Assembly: GCF_013186535.1 (NCBI RefSeq)
Contig: NZ_JABMCZ010000001.1
Span: 1,860,001 to 1,924,000, forward strand
Length of the DNA stretch: 64,000 nucleotides
Reading direction: 5' to 3'
From: Nocardia terpenica
GTDB lineage: Bacteria; Actinomycetota; Actinomycetes; Mycobacteriales; Mycobacteriaceae
Part shown: piece after piece, positions 30,588 to 39,245 of the stretch
Layout of the letters: each line of letters opens with the position of its first letter
How positions within the stretch are numbered: position 1 is the stretch's first letter
The notes under the pieces: generated by a model
What the model was told of the DNA's origin: nothing
Seen by the model: the letters and a program-made list of their open reading frames with translations, nothing else
Database searches by the model: none
Translations under genes and position numbers: made by a program

Positions 30588-31520
30588 TCAGGTCAGCGGT
30601 TTGCGCCAGGTCTGCCCCACCAGGTCGGCCCCGAAGCTGTGGTGCGGGGTCGATTCCACGAGCTCGAAACCGGCCCGTTCGTAGATGCGGCGGGCGGCGC
30701 CGAGGATGTCGTTGGTCCACAGCACCATCTCGGTGTATCCGGCCGCGGCGGCGAACCGCAGGCATTGGTCCACCAGCGCGGAGCCGACGCCCAGGCCGCG
30801 GGCGGCGGGCTCGACCAGCAGCAGGCGCAGGCGGGCGGTGGTGTCGTCGTCGGCCACGCAGTAGATGCTGCCCACCGGTTCGCCGTCGAATTCGGCGATC
30901 CAGGCGCGCTCGCGGGTCTCGTCGTGGGACTTCAGGAAGTCGTGCACGATCTCGACGATCAGCGTCTCGTAGCTTGCGTCCCAACCGTATTCGGTGCCGT
31001 AGAGCTCGGCGTGGCGCTGGATCACCCAGCCGTGGTCGCCGGGGCGGGGCGCGCGCAGCACGACCTCGGCGGCCGGGCGGTCGAGGATGTGGCCGATGGT
31101 GCGCATCGCGCCGATGAGGCGGTGCCGGGTGGCGGGGGAGTGACCGTCCAGCAGCGCGCCGACCTCGCGGTCGGACTCCGCGTCGTGCGCGGCGAAGACC
31201 GTCTCGCCGTGCTCGGTGAGCCGCACCTCCTGGCGGCGGCCGTCGGTGGCGGAACGCTGCCGCGACACCAGGCCGTCGCGCTCGAATCGGGACAGGATGC
31301 GGCTCAGGTAGCCCGCGTCCAGGTCCAGCGCCCGGCGCAGCGAGGCCACCTCGGTGGGGCCGCACCGGTTGAGCTCGAACAGGATTCGGACCTCGGTGAG
31401 CGAATACTGCGAATCGTGCAGGCCCTCGCCCAGCACCCCGATGAGCCGGGTGTAGCGGCGATTGAAATCGCGCACGGCGGCGATGTGGTCGTGGTCCACG
31501 GAAATGGTCGGTGCACTCAT
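30588..31520 (-). CDS. MarR regulator fused to GNAT N-acetyltransferase
   Basis: A 310-residue two-domain protein. The N-terminal half (about 15-150) is a MarR winged helix: LHDSQYSLTEVRILFELNRC, then ALDLDAGYLSRILSRFERDG and the wing RQRSATDGRRQEVRLTEHG. The C-terminal half (about 155-310) is a GNAT fold with the acetyl-CoA loop VEPAARGLGVGSALVDQCL and the closing WTNDILGAARRIYERAGF. MarR-GNAT fusions occur in many bacteria, with few characterised. The ATG at 31520 has GGAG at a spacing of 5. A perfect 38-bp palindrome 9 bases upstream is the obvious autoregulatory site. No target besides itself is apparent. Confidence 0.9.
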   Translation of the reverse strand: MSAPTISVDHDHIAAVRDFNRRYTRLIGVLGEGLHDSQYSLTEVRILFELNRCGPTEVASLRRALDLDAGYLSRILSRFERDGLVSRQRSATDGRRQEVRLTEHGETVFAAHDAESDREVGALLDGHSPATRHRLIGAMRTIGHILDRPAAEVVLRAPRPGDHGWVIQRHAELYGTEYGWDASYETLIVEIVHDFLKSHDETRERAWIAEFDGEPVGSIYCVADDDTTARLRLLLVEPAARGLGVGSALVDQCLRFAAAAGYTEMVLWTNDILGAARRIYERAGFELVESTPHHSFGADLVGQTWRKPLT

Positions 31521-31529
31521 CCGGTCTCC

Positions 31530-31567
31530 AATCTTTGACTCGGTCAACGTTGACCGAGTCAAAGATT
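31530..31567. promoter_or_regulatory. 38-bp perfect palindrome, probable MarR operator
   Basis: The arm AATCTTTGACTCGGTCAAC is followed without spacer by its exact reverse complement. It ends 9 bases before the ATG of the MarR-GNAT gene and overlaps that gene's ribosome binding region side, with a TAATCT -10-like hexamer at its outer edge. The position is that expected of an autorepressor site. It is also 112 bp upstream of bioA on the other strand. Confidence 0.75.
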
Positions 31568-31616
31568 ACGGCACGCGATCCTCGGCGTCACGCGAAATCC
31601 GCGCCGTGTCCCGTGC

Positions 31617-31635
31617 TAACTTGAACGGCGTTCAA
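31617..31635 (+). promoter_or_regulatory. BioQ-type operator and -10 region of bioA
   Basis: TTGAACGGCGTTCAA at 31621-31635 contains the mycobacterial BioQ consensus TGAAC-N3-GTTCA with full symmetry. TAACTT just upstream overlaps it and may be the -10. The bioA GTG start is 45 bases downstream. Confidence 0.8.
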
Positions 31636-31679
31636 GCTGTCTCCGATGTGCGGCATCGCCGCTCCCGCGAAGGATTTCC

Positions 31680-32948
31680 GTGGCCCTGACACCCAGTGAG
31701 ATCGCCGCCGTCGACGTCGAACACGTCTGGCATCCCTACGGTGGCTTCCCGGCGACCACCGAGCCGCTCGTGGTCGCGTCCGCGGCCGGTACCCGGCTGA
31801 CCCTGGCCGACGGCCGGGAACTGATCGACGGCATGAGCTCGTGGTGGGCGGCGATCCACGGCTACCGGCATCCGGCGCTCGACGCCGCGCTGGTGGCGCA
31901 GTCGCGGCGGATGAGTCACGTCATGTTCGGCGGGCTCACCCACGAACCGGCCGCCCGGCTGGCCCAACTGCTGGTGCAGGTGTCGCCGCCCGGGCTGGAC
32001 AAGGTCTTCCTCTGCGACTCCGGCTCGGTGTCGGTGGAGGTGGCGGCCAAGATGTGCCTGCAGTACTGGCGTGCGCTCGGGCGGCCGGGGAAGCGGCGGC
32101 TGCTCACCTGGCGCGGCGGCTATCACGGCGACACCTTCACCCCGATGAGCGTGTGCGATCCGGTGGGCGGCATGCATGCGCTGTGGACCGACGTGCTCGC
32201 CGAGCAGATCTTCGCGCCGATGCCGCCGAAAGAGTATGAGCCCGGCTATGTTCGCGACCTCGAGCGGATCGTCGCCGAACACGCGCACGAGACGGCGGCG
32301 GTGATCGTGGAGCCGATCGTGCAGGGCGCGGGCGGCATGCGGTTTCACCATCCGGCCTATCTCGCGGAGCTGCGGCGGCTGTGCGACGAGCACGGGGTGC
32401 TGCTGGTGTTCGACGAGATCGCCACCGGATTCGGCCGCAGCGGAACGTTCTTCGCCGCCGACCGGGCCGGGGTGAGCCCCGACGTGATGTGCGTGGGCAA
32501 GGCGCTCACCGGCGGCTACCTGACCCTGGCGGCGGCGCTGTGCACCACCGCGATCGCCGAAACCCTCAGTGCCGCACACGGCGGGCTCATGCACGGGCCC
32601 ACCTTCATGGGCAACCCGCTGGCGTGTGCGGTCGCCGTCGCCTCCATCGAACTGCTGCGCGCGCGGGACTGGCGCGCCGAGGTGGCCGGAATCGAGGCGG
32701 GGCTGACCGCGGGACTGGCCGCGGCCCAGGACATTCCGGGCGTGGCGGAGGTGCGCGTGCTCGGCGCGATCGGTGTGGTCGAGCTCGACGGCCCGGTCGA
32801 CATGCGCAAGGCGACCCACGCCGCCGTCGAATCCGGCGTCTGGCTGCGGCCGTTCCGCAATCTGATCTACACCATGCCCCCGTTCATCAGCACCGCCGAC
32901 GACGTGGCCCGCATCGCCGCGGCCGTGACCGCCGCGGCCCGCGCCTGA
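31680..32948 (+). CDS. bioA: Adenosylmethionine--8-amino-7-oxononanoate aminotransferase
   Basis: Third-from-last step of biotin synthesis: KAPA to DAPA, with SAM as amino donor. The 422-residue class III aminotransferase shows HVWHPYG at the N-terminus, DGMSSWWAAIHGYRHP, the substrate and cofactor motifs TWRGGYHGDTFTPMSVCDP and LLVFDEIATGFGRSG, and the PLP-binding Lys274 in MCVGKALTGGYL. The start is a GTG, with AAGGA upstream. It is separated from bioF-bioD by a small opposite-strand gene, but both promoters carry the same type of operator, so they are probably one regulon. Confidence 0.96.
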   Translation: MALTPSEIAAVDVEHVWHPYGGFPATTEPLVVASAAGTRLTLADGRELIDGMSSWWAAIHGYRHPALDAALVAQSRRMSHVMFGGLTHEPAARLAQLLVQVSPPGLDKVFLCDSGSVSVEVAAKMCLQYWRALGRPGKRRLLTWRGGYHGDTFTPMSVCDPVGGMHALWTDVLAEQIFAPMPPKEYEPGYVRDLERIVAEHAHETAAVIVEPIVQGAGGMRFHHPAYLAELRRLCDEHGVLLVFDEIATGFGRSGTFFAADRAGVSPDVMCVGKALTGGYLTLAAALCTTAIAETLSAAHGGLMHGPTFMGNPLACAVAVASIELLRARDWRAEVAGIEAGLTAGLAAAQDIPGVAEVRVLGAIGVVELDGPVDMRKATHAAVESGVWLRPFRNLIYTMPPFISTADDVARIAAAVTAAARA

Positions 32949-32958
32949 CCCGCCGGTC

Positions 32959-33141
32959 TCAGCGCCGCCCCACGGACCTGCCGATCGCGTACCCGACGAA
33001 CAGTCCGATGAACAGGCCGATCAGGAAGACCACGAGCAGGAAGATCAGCACCGCGTCGCGGATCTTCTTCAGGATGCCTGCCGCCTCGTAATGCTGTGCG
33101 GCATCGACGGTCTGGGCGAGCAGGGCATGGGTGACACTCAT
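32959..33141 (-). CDS. Small membrane protein, unknown function
   Basis: A 60-residue protein with a short N-terminal part, one hydrophobic helix (AVLIFLLVVFLIGLFIGLFV) and a glycine-serine-arginine tail (GYAIGRSVGRR). No family recognised. It lies alone on the opposite strand between bioA and bioF, with its tail 10 bp from the bioA stop. The hydrophobic pattern and strong third-position GC favour a real gene. A role in biotin metabolism is not implied. Confidence 0.6.
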   Translation of the reverse strand: MSVTHALLAQTVDAAQHYEAAGILKKIRDAVLIFLLVVFLIGLFIGLFVGYAIGRSVGRR

Positions 33142-33202
33142 GCCCGGGATGCTGCCAGACCGGCGGCGGTTCGTCGACGCGAGTGCCCGCGGAGCCCGGG
33201 GC

Positions 33203-33230
33203 TTGCTCCTGAACGGTGTTCAAGTATCCT
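33203..33230 (+). promoter_or_regulatory. bioF promoter with embedded BioQ-type operator
   Basis: TGAACGGTGTTCA (33210-33222) fits the BioQ consensus. TTGCTC (33203-33208) and TATCCT (33225-33230) make a plausible -35/-10 pair with a 16-bp spacer, so the operator fills the spacer. The -10 lies only 8 bases before the bioF GTG at 33239, which suggests a leaderless transcript. Confidence 0.75.
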
Positions 33231-33238
33231 CGTGAGCT

Positions 33239-34381
33239 GTGAGTGCCGATCCGTTGAGTTGGTTGGATACCCGGGCCGCGGACCGGGTGCGGGCCGGGTT
33301 GCGGCGGGAGCTGCGGGCGCGCGGGCCGGAGACGGGCCTGATCGATCTGGCGTCCAACGACTATCTGGGGCTGTCCCGGCATCCCGAGGTGCGCGCGGGC
33401 GCGATCGAGGCGGTGCACAAGTGGGGCACCGGGTCGACCGGGTCCCGGCTGGTGACCGGGACGACCATCGAGCATGAGGAATTCGAGGCCGAGCTCGCCG
33501 AGTTCGTGGGCGCGGAGTCCGGGCTGGTGTTCGCCTCCGGGTATGCCGCGAATCTCGGTGCGGTGACGGCATTGTCGGGCCGCGGCTGCCTGGTGGTGTC
33601 CGATGCGGGCAGCCACGCCTCGCTCGTCGACGCGTGCCGGTTGTCGCGGGCCCGGGTGGAGATCGCGCCGCACCGCGATGTGGCGGCGGTGGACCGGCTG
33701 CTGGCCGACCGCACCGAGGAACGGGCGCTGGTCCTCACCGATTCGGTGTTCAGCGCCGACGGTGATCTCGCCCCGCTGACCGAGTTGCACCGGGTGGTGC
33801 GCGCCCACGGCGCGGTGCTGATCGTCGACGAGGCGCACGGGCTCGGCGTGCGCGGTGACGGCGGGCGCGGGCTGGTGCACGAGCTGGGCCTGGCCGGGGA
33901 GCCGGATCTGGTGGTCACCGCGACGCTGTCGAAATCCCTTGCGGCGCAGGGCGGTGCGGTGCTGGCCAGCGCGCGGGTGCGGGCGCATCTGATCGACTCC
34001 GCGCGCACGTTCATCTTCGACACCGGGCTCGCCCCGGCCGCGGTGGGCGCGGCCCGGGCGGCGCTGCGGCTGCTGCGGCGCGATCCGGGCATGGCCGGGC
34101 GGGTGCTGACCCGCGCCGCCGAGATCGCGCGCATCGCCGGTGTGCCGCAACCGGATTCGGCGGTGGTGTCGGTGGTGCTGGGGTCCGCGCGGGTCGCCTA
34201 CGAGGCCGCCGCGGCGTGCCGCTCGCGCGGGCTGAGCGTCGGCTGCTTCCGGCCGCCGTCGGTGCCCGAGGGCACCTCCCGGCTGCGGCTGACCGCCCGC
34301 GCCGATCTGACCGACGCCGAGATCGCCACCATCGCAACCGTTCTCGCCGATGTGCTCGCCGACCGCAAGGAGCCGTCATGA
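33239..34381 (+). CDS. bioF: 8-amino-7-oxononanoate synthase
   Basis: Condenses pimeloyl thioester with alanine to KAPA. The 380-residue alpha-oxoamine synthase shows LIDLASNDYLGLSRHPEV, GTGSTGSRLVTGTTIEHEEFE, DEAHGLGVRGDGGRG, and the PLP-binding Lys232 in LSKSLAAQGG. The start is a GTG 9 bases after the -10, consistent with a leaderless mRNA. It overlaps bioD by 4 bp (ATGA). Its length is normal for the family. Confidence 0.95.
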   Translation: MSADPLSWLDTRAADRVRAGLRRELRARGPETGLIDLASNDYLGLSRHPEVRAGAIEAVHKWGTGSTGSRLVTGTTIEHEEFEAELAEFVGAESGLVFASGYAANLGAVTALSGRGCLVVSDAGSHASLVDACRLSRARVEIAPHRDVAAVDRLLADRTEERALVLTDSVFSADGDLAPLTELHRVVRAHGAVLIVDEAHGLGVRGDGGRGLVHELGLAGEPDLVVTATLSKSLAAQGGAVLASARVRAHLIDSARTFIFDTGLAPAAVGAARAALRLLRRDPGMAGRVLTRAAEIARIAGVPQPDSAVVSVVLGSARVAYEAAAACRSRGLSVGCFRPPSVPEGTSRLRLTARADLTDAEIATIATVLADVLADRKEPS

Positions 34382-35061
34382 GCAGTGTTCTGATCGTCAC
34401 CGGGACCTCGACCGAGGTCGGCAAGACCATCGTCACCGCCGCCGTCGCCGCGACCGCCCTCGCCGCCGGGCGCTCGGTGGCGGTGTGCAAACCGGCGCAG
34501 ACCGGCATGGCCCCCGGCGAACCGGGTGACCTGGCCGAGGTGACCCGCCTGACCGGCGTGACCCGCACCCTGGAGGTGGCCCGCTACCCCGAGCCGCTGG
34601 CCCCCGACACCGCCGCGCGCCGCAGCGGCCTGCCGCCGCTCACCCTCGCCGACACCGCCGCGGCCGTCGACTCCCTCGCCGACGCCGACCTCACCCTCGT
34701 CGAGGGCGCGGGCGGCCTGCTGGTCCGCCTGGGCGATTTCACCCTGCTCGACCTCGCCCAGAAGCTCGGCGCCCCGGTCCTGGTGGTCACCGCCGCGGGC
34801 CTGGGCACCCTCAACCACAGCGAGCTCACCACCCGCGCCCTGGTCACCGCGGGCGTCCCGTGCGCCGGCCTGGTAATCGGATCCTGGCCCATAGCCACCG
34901 ATCTCGCCTCCGAATGCAACCGCATCGACCTCCCCGCGGTAACCGGCGTCGATCTGGTCGGCGCCATCCCCGAGGGCGCAGGCCGCTGGGCCCCACCCCG
35001 CTTCACCGCCACCGCCCCCACCTGGTTCCACCAGACCTGGACCGCCCGCTACCTCACCTGA
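34378..35061 (+). CDS. bioD: Dethiobiotin synthetase
   Basis: ATP-dependent ring closure of DAPA to dethiobiotin. The 227-residue protein has the P-loop VTGTSTEVGKTIVTAAVA at its N-terminus, the substrate Lys in VCKPAQTG, and VEGAGGLLVRLG. The start overlaps the bioF stop and the pair is coupled. The TGA stop at 35059-35061 is also the first three bases of a hairpin element, and a 21-bp tandem array follows. Confidence 0.95.
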   Translation: MSSVLIVTGTSTEVGKTIVTAAVAATALAAGRSVAVCKPAQTGMAPGEPGDLAEVTRLTGVTRTLEVARYPEPLAPDTAARRSGLPPLTLADTAAAVDSLADADLTLVEGAGGLLVRLGDFTLLDLAQKLGAPVLVVTAAGLGTLNHSELTTRALVTAGVPCAGLVIGSWPIATDLASECNRIDLPAVTGVDLVGAIPEGAGRWAPPRFTATAPTWFHQTWTARYLT

Positions 35062-35180
35062 CCCCGGCCAAAAGCACGCCGGGGCAACGAGAGGGCATGC
35101 CCGGGTCACGGGAAGGCATGCCGGGGTCACGGGAAGGCATGCCGGGGTGACGGGAGGGCATGCCGGGGTGACGGCGGGTG
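35059..35180. repeat. Hairpin element (copy 7) with 21-bp tandem array
   Basis: The element TGACCCCGGCC-AAAAGCAC-GCCGGGG (35059-35084) begins at the bioD stop codon. Four 21-bp units of the type GGGGTSACGGGARGGCATGCC start at 35081, 35102, 35123 and 35144, and a partial fifth starts at 35165. The array touches the 5' end of the next gene. Confidence 0.9.
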
Positions 35181-35207
35181 CCCTACGGCGAGGGGCACCT
35201 ACAGTGG

Positions 35208-36395
35208 ATGGGGATGCTGTGTGGGGAGTGGCACCCGTCCACCGTCGCCGATTATGACGATGCGCGACGGAAGGCGCGGCTGGCTGAGACCGGGGTGGGG
35301 TATGGGTGGGGGGCCTGGCGGCGGACTCGGTTGGTGTTGTTGCGGCTGGCGTTGATTCCGGCGGTGGTGCTGGGGGTTTTCGCGCAGTACTGGGCGATCG
35401 ATGTGGCGCCGGAGCGGGCTCGGCTGGCTCGTACCGAACCGGCGGTGATGCCGATCGCGGGGCCCGCGGATCCGCAGGGGCGCAATACCGCGGTGTTCGA
35501 TCTGGTGGGCCTCGGCGCGCTGGATGCCACCGATACCGCGCGGGCGCTGCCGTCGCTGGCGCGGCTGGGGTCGGTGTGGGCGGTGCGGTACGACAACACC
35601 GGTATCGACACCAAGGTGATCAGCGACCTCATCGTCAAGGTGACCGATGCCGCCCGGGTCGACAACATCGTGCTGGTCGGGCACAGCATGGGCGGGGTGA
35701 TCGCGCTGGAGATCGCGAAGCATCTCTACACCGGCAGCGGCAAGAAGCTCGGGGCGGTGATGCTGGACTGCACCCCGGTGAACCTGAACGCGGTCCGCCC
35801 CGAGAGCCGGGACCAGGGCGAGGAACTGCTGCGCTGGACCGGCTGGCTGCCCGGCTCCCGGGAGAGTCGCACGCTGCGGCTGATCGCCGAAACCTTCGCC
35901 CGCCGAGACCATTTCGTGGACTACGGCAGCGTGCCGCCGGGAATCCGGGTCGCGCGGCTGCGCGAATCGGTGGCAGAGGTGTTGCGGCAGAAGATCTTCA
36001 ACACCGACGCCGCCAGCAACGGGCTGATCGAGGCGCAGTTCAAGGCGATCGTGGCCAGCGGCGCCGTGGACGACCTGCGCGCGCTGGCCAAACCGGCCGC
36101 CGACAAGCCGCGCCCGGCGATCGTGTTCATCCGCCCGCACGACGCCGACCGGGATCCGATCGTGGACGACGAGTACACCCATCGGGTCCTCATCGACCGC
36201 GTCGGCGGCGTGAACGGCACGCTGCTGGTGGTGCTCACCCGCGGCACCGGTCACGCGAATCCGATGCAGCAGCCCGGCGAATACAACAAGGTCATCGAGC
36301 AGCAGGTGGTGCCGTTCGTGCGGCTGGTCCGGCGGGAGGAACTGGCGGCGATGCAGCAGCCCGTGGCGGGGCCGCGGGCGCCGGGTCAGAGGTAG
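35208..36395 (+). CDS. Membrane-anchored alpha/beta hydrolase
   Basis: A 395-residue hydrolase. One hydrophobic segment (LVLLRLALIPAVVLGVFAQ) lies near the N-terminus and probably anchors the protein with the catalytic domain outside. The nucleophile elbow is VLVGHSMGGVIALE. A late Asp and His in RPHDADRDP and GTGHANPM could complete the triad. It resembles lipases/thioesterases, but the substrate is unknown. The start is uncertain: a GTG at 35178 and ATGs at 35208 and 35214 are possible, all just after the repeat array. I chose 35208 for a GAGGGG 12 bases upstream. The 3' end overlaps the next gene by 10 bp tail to tail. Confidence 0.75.
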   Translation: MGMLCGEWHPSTVADYDDARRKARLAETGVGYGWGAWRRTRLVLLRLALIPAVVLGVFAQYWAIDVAPERARLARTEPAVMPIAGPADPQGRNTAVFDLVGLGALDATDTARALPSLARLGSVWAVRYDNTGIDTKVISDLIVKVTDAARVDNIVLVGHSMGGVIALEIAKHLYTGSGKKLGAVMLDCTPVNLNAVRPESRDQGEELLRWTGWLPGSRESRTLRLIAETFARRDHFVDYGSVPPGIRVARLRESVAEVLRQKIFNTDAASNGLIEAQFKAIVASGAVDDLRALAKPAADKPRPAIVFIRPHDADRDPIVDDEYTHRVLIDRVGGVNGTLLVVLTRGTGHANPMQQPGEYNKVIEQQVVPFVRLVRREELAAMQQPVAGPRAPGQR

Positions 36396-37921
36396 TGCTG
36401 TTCCAGGCTCATCATCCCCGGCCAGGCGGCGGACCAGGGGTGCACGGGGCCGTCGCACCGCCAGATCGTGATTCCCTTGGTGATGCCGGGGAATCCGAGC
36501 CGCTCGTCGAGGTCCAGCAGCGGGCGCACCTCGGCGAACTCGGAGCGCAGCACCGCCGGGTCGCCGCCGACGTAGACCACGGTGGTCGCGGAGTCGGGCG
36601 GCGCGCCGAAATAACCGAAGCCGCGGTTCGGGCTGTAGACCGCGGGCAGCCCGAAGCTGTTCCGGTAGTGGTCGAGTGCGCTTGCCTGCCAATAGCTTTC
36701 GGTGACCACGACGGCCGTGGACCGCTCCGGCGGCGGCAGGTCGCGGTAGGCGTCGGCGGTGGCGAGCGCGAGTTCGTCCCAGCCGCTCTGGCCGTAGAGG
36801 AAGCCGCGCTGCAGCACCTGACCGGTGGTGACGGTCGGATCGTGCAGGCGCGACTGCGGCAGCGGCAGCACGCTGAGCGGGATCACGACCAGCGCCGCGC
36901 TCGCTGCGATCACCACGGCCCCAACGGGTTTCATCCACCGCCGGACGCCGCCCTCGCAGATCCGGACCGCTCCGGCGGCGAGGAAGGCCGGAAGGATCGC
37001 CGCGCCGTAGTAGGCGCGGGCGCCCGTCGCGAGCAGGACGACGGTCAGTAGGACGGCCGCCACCAGCAGAAAGCGATACGGGCGCAGGTCGGCCGCGCGG
37101 AGCAGATGCCAGAGGCCGCACGGCAGCAGGATCGCGCCGAGTAGTCCGGCGTAGGCGACCACCAGCGGCACATCCAGCAGCGGCCCCTGGGTGAAGGTGT
37201 CGTTCTCCGCCGCGATCGCGTGCGCCATCTTCAGTTGCGGCCAGCCGTGGTTCGCCTGCCACACCAGCGCCGGCGCCCAGGCGGCGGCGAAGATCGCCGA
37301 CCCGACCCACAGGGCGGGCCGCCGCAGCATCTCGCGCGGCCCGGCGATCAGGACCGCCGCCCCCAGGCAGGCCCAGTGGATGGGCACCAGCCACTTCACC
37401 TGCACCGCCAGGGCGGCCGCCACGCCCGCGAGCACGAGCAGGCCGTCGCGGCGGACCCGGACCCAGCGGATCAGCAGCCAGAACACCGCCGCCGTGAGCG
37501 GAAGATCGAACGCCTGCGTGCACAGCGGCTTGGAGAACACCACGAACAGCGAGGTCGCGTAGGTGGTGGCGGCGAGCACCTGCGCGCCGCGCCCGCCGCC
37601 GAACTCGCGGGCGATCAGGGCGGGCAGCGCCACGGTGGCGATGCTCGCCAGCGTCGCCGGAAGGCGCAGCGCCAGTGGCGAATCCGGGGCCACGTTATCC
37701 ATCAGCCACGCGATCGCGGGTATCAGTGGACCCTGATCGGCGTAGCTGATCGAGGGCCGGTGTCCGGCGGCGACGAAATACAGTTCGTCGCCCCAGAATC
37801 CGGGCCGCCCGAGCGCCCAGACATAGGCCACCGCGAGTATCAGCGCGACCGCCACCACCCCGGATGTCGCGAACGGCGGCACCGCCCGGGACGTGGTTGG
37901 TCGAATGTCGAGTGTGAGCAT
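36386..37921 (-). CDS. Glycosyltransferase family 39 (PMT/ArnT-like) membrane protein
   Basis: A 511-residue protein with about eleven membrane helices, beginning after a cytoplasmic tail (GVVAVALILAVAYVWAL). The first extracytoplasmic loop carries the acidic GFWGDELYFVAAGHRP, the DE-type motif of polyprenyl-phosphate-sugar-dependent transferases. WLLIRWVRVRRDG and NHGWPQLKMAHAIAAEND are conserved in the actinobacterial subgroup. The C-terminal 150 residues form a soluble external domain. The likely role is sugar transfer to cell-envelope lipids, glycans or proteins; acceptor and donor are not known. Confidence 0.85.
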   Translation of the reverse strand: MLTLDIRPTTSRAVPPFATSGVVAVALILAVAYVWALGRPGFWGDELYFVAAGHRPSISYADQGPLIPAIAWLMDNVAPDSPLALRLPATLASIATVALPALIAREFGGGRGAQVLAATTYATSLFVVFSKPLCTQAFDLPLTAAVFWLLIRWVRVRRDGLLVLAGVAAALAVQVKWLVPIHWACLGAAVLIAGPREMLRRPALWVGSAIFAAAWAPALVWQANHGWPQLKMAHAIAAENDTFTQGPLLDVPLVVAYAGLLGAILLPCGLWHLLRAADLRPYRFLLVAAVLLTVVLLATGARAYYGAAILPAFLAAGAVRICEGGVRRWMKPVGAVVIAASAALVVIPLSVLPLPQSRLHDPTVTTGQVLQRGFLYGQSGWDELALATADAYRDLPPPERSTAVVVTESYWQASALDHYRNSFGLPAVYSPNRGFGYFGAPPDSATTVVYVGGDPAVLRSEFAEVRPLLDLDERLGFPGITKGITIWRCDGPVHPWSAAWPGMMSLEQHYL

Positions 37922-38093
37922 TCCGCCCGAGCCTCCTCGCGATGACGATCACGAACTCGACCGAATCCGGCGCGAGGGTCGGAGAACGGTTCCAAGCAGA
38001 AATAACTCTAAGCGAATCGTTACGATTTTGTGCTGTGACCGCCACCATAGGAAAAATTCGGCGGTGAATAACCGGTAACCGAAGGATCGATGA

Positions 38094-39119
38094 TCAATGA
38101 ACGGAGTCGTCGAATCGGGGGTGGATATCCGAGGGCGGCGCCATGTTCCAGCGCTCCAATTGGGCGCGGATCTGTTCGGCGGCGTCGATGTTCAGCGGGC
38201 CGCTGGTCCACATGGCGTAGGGAAGATTGAGGAAGCGCTGCTCGGTGACCGCGCGCAGGCGGTTGATGCCGGGCTTGGCGCGCAGCATCTCGACCTTCCG
38301 GTCGAAGGACTGCTTCGGGTAGTCGACGAAGACGATGGCGTCCGGATCGGCCGCGGCCAGCCGCTCCCAGGACACCGCGGTCCAGGTGTCGCGCACGTCG
38401 TCGAGGACGTTGCGGGCACCCGCCGCCTCCGCGATCGCCTGCGGGGCGCCGAAGCTGCCGCTGGAGAACACGGTCTCGCTGGCGCTGTCGAAGACGAACA
38501 CGGCCGGGGTGCGGTCGGCCCGCGGCGCGGCGCGCAGCGCCCGCAGGCGTTTGTCCAGATCGGCGGTGACCGTGGCGGCCTGCTCGGTGCGGCCGGTGAT
38601 GGCGCCGATGTTCTTCAGGTCGGTGTGCAGCGCGGTCCACGGATCGACGATGCCGCGCTGCTTGTCGCCGCCGTGCTGGCGGCAACTCTCGGTGAGCACG
38701 TAGGGCGCGATCCCGGCCTTGCGCAACGAGTCCGGGGTGAGATCGGAGGATTCGGAATATCCGTAACTCCACCCCGCCACCATCACATCGGGATGCTGCG
38801 CGATCACGGTCTCCTTCGACGGATACTCCGGCGCCACCTGTTTCAGCCGATCGACCGCGTCCCCGTAATGGCGGCGCATCGTGTCGGCATCCCGCTGCAG
38901 GCTCGACACCGCCGCCACCGAATCCTGCGCCCCCAGCGCCAGCGCCATCGAAATCATATTGCCGTCGTTGACGAACAGGCGATGCGCGGGCGACGGGAAG
39001 CGGACGTCCTGACCGCAATTGTGCACGGTGAGATTTCCGGCGGTGGTCGGCGCGGAACCACATGCGGTCGCGGCGAAAACCGTTGCCAGTGTGGTGAGTA
39101 CGAGGGCGGTGCGTTGCAT
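38094..39119 (-). CDS. btuF: ABC transporter substrate-binding lipoprotein, probably cobalamin
   Basis: A 341-residue binding protein of the BtuF/FecB fold. The lipobox FAATACGS (Cys at about residue 20) gives a lipid anchor after signal cleavage. Typical blocks are RLFVNDGNMISMALALGA, YPSKETVIAQHPDVMVAG, and DPDAIVFVDYP. Alone it could equally bind an iron siderophore. Its place behind btuC-btuD on the same strand, all downstream of a cobalamin riboswitch, makes corrinoid binding the best guess. A hairpin-element cluster of about 90 bp separates it from btuD, so read-through may be reduced. Confidence 0.75.
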   Translation of the reverse strand: MQRTALVLTTLATVFAATACGSAPTTAGNLTVHNCGQDVRFPSPAHRLFVNDGNMISMALALGAQDSVAAVSSLQRDADTMRRHYGDAVDRLKQVAPEYPSKETVIAQHPDVMVAGWSYGYSESSDLTPDSLRKAGIAPYVLTESCRQHGGDKQRGIVDPWTALHTDLKNIGAITGRTEQAATVTADLDKRLRALRAAPRADRTPAVFVFDSASETVFSSGSFGAPQAIAEAAGARNVLDDVRDTWTAVSWERLAAADPDAIVFVDYPKQSFDRKVEMLRAKPGINRLRAVTEQRFLNLPYAMWTSGPLNIDAAEQIRAQLERWNMAPPSDIHPRFDDSVH

Positions 39120-39137
39120 GATGGCCTTTTCTTCTTA

Positions 39138-39224
39138 TGATCCCGGCGTGTTCTTCTTATGATCCCGGCGTGCTTTTGGCCGGGATCTCACCGAGAGATT
39201 CCGGCCAAAAGCACGCCGGAATCA
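39138..39224. repeat. Hairpin element copy 8: half copy plus inverted pair
   Basis: A half element (39138-39150), a full forward element (39161-39187) and an inverted element (39198-39224) are separated by 10 bases. The two full elements pair with each other as well as with themselves. The cluster sits inside the btuD-btuF gap. Confidence 0.88.
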
Positions 39225-39245
39225 GGGATGGCACTATGGCATTGG

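Noticed and set aside
31530..31567. Palindrome as a transcription terminator
   Set aside because: It has no loop and no T-run, and it lies between divergent starts, not after a gene. An operator explains its place better.
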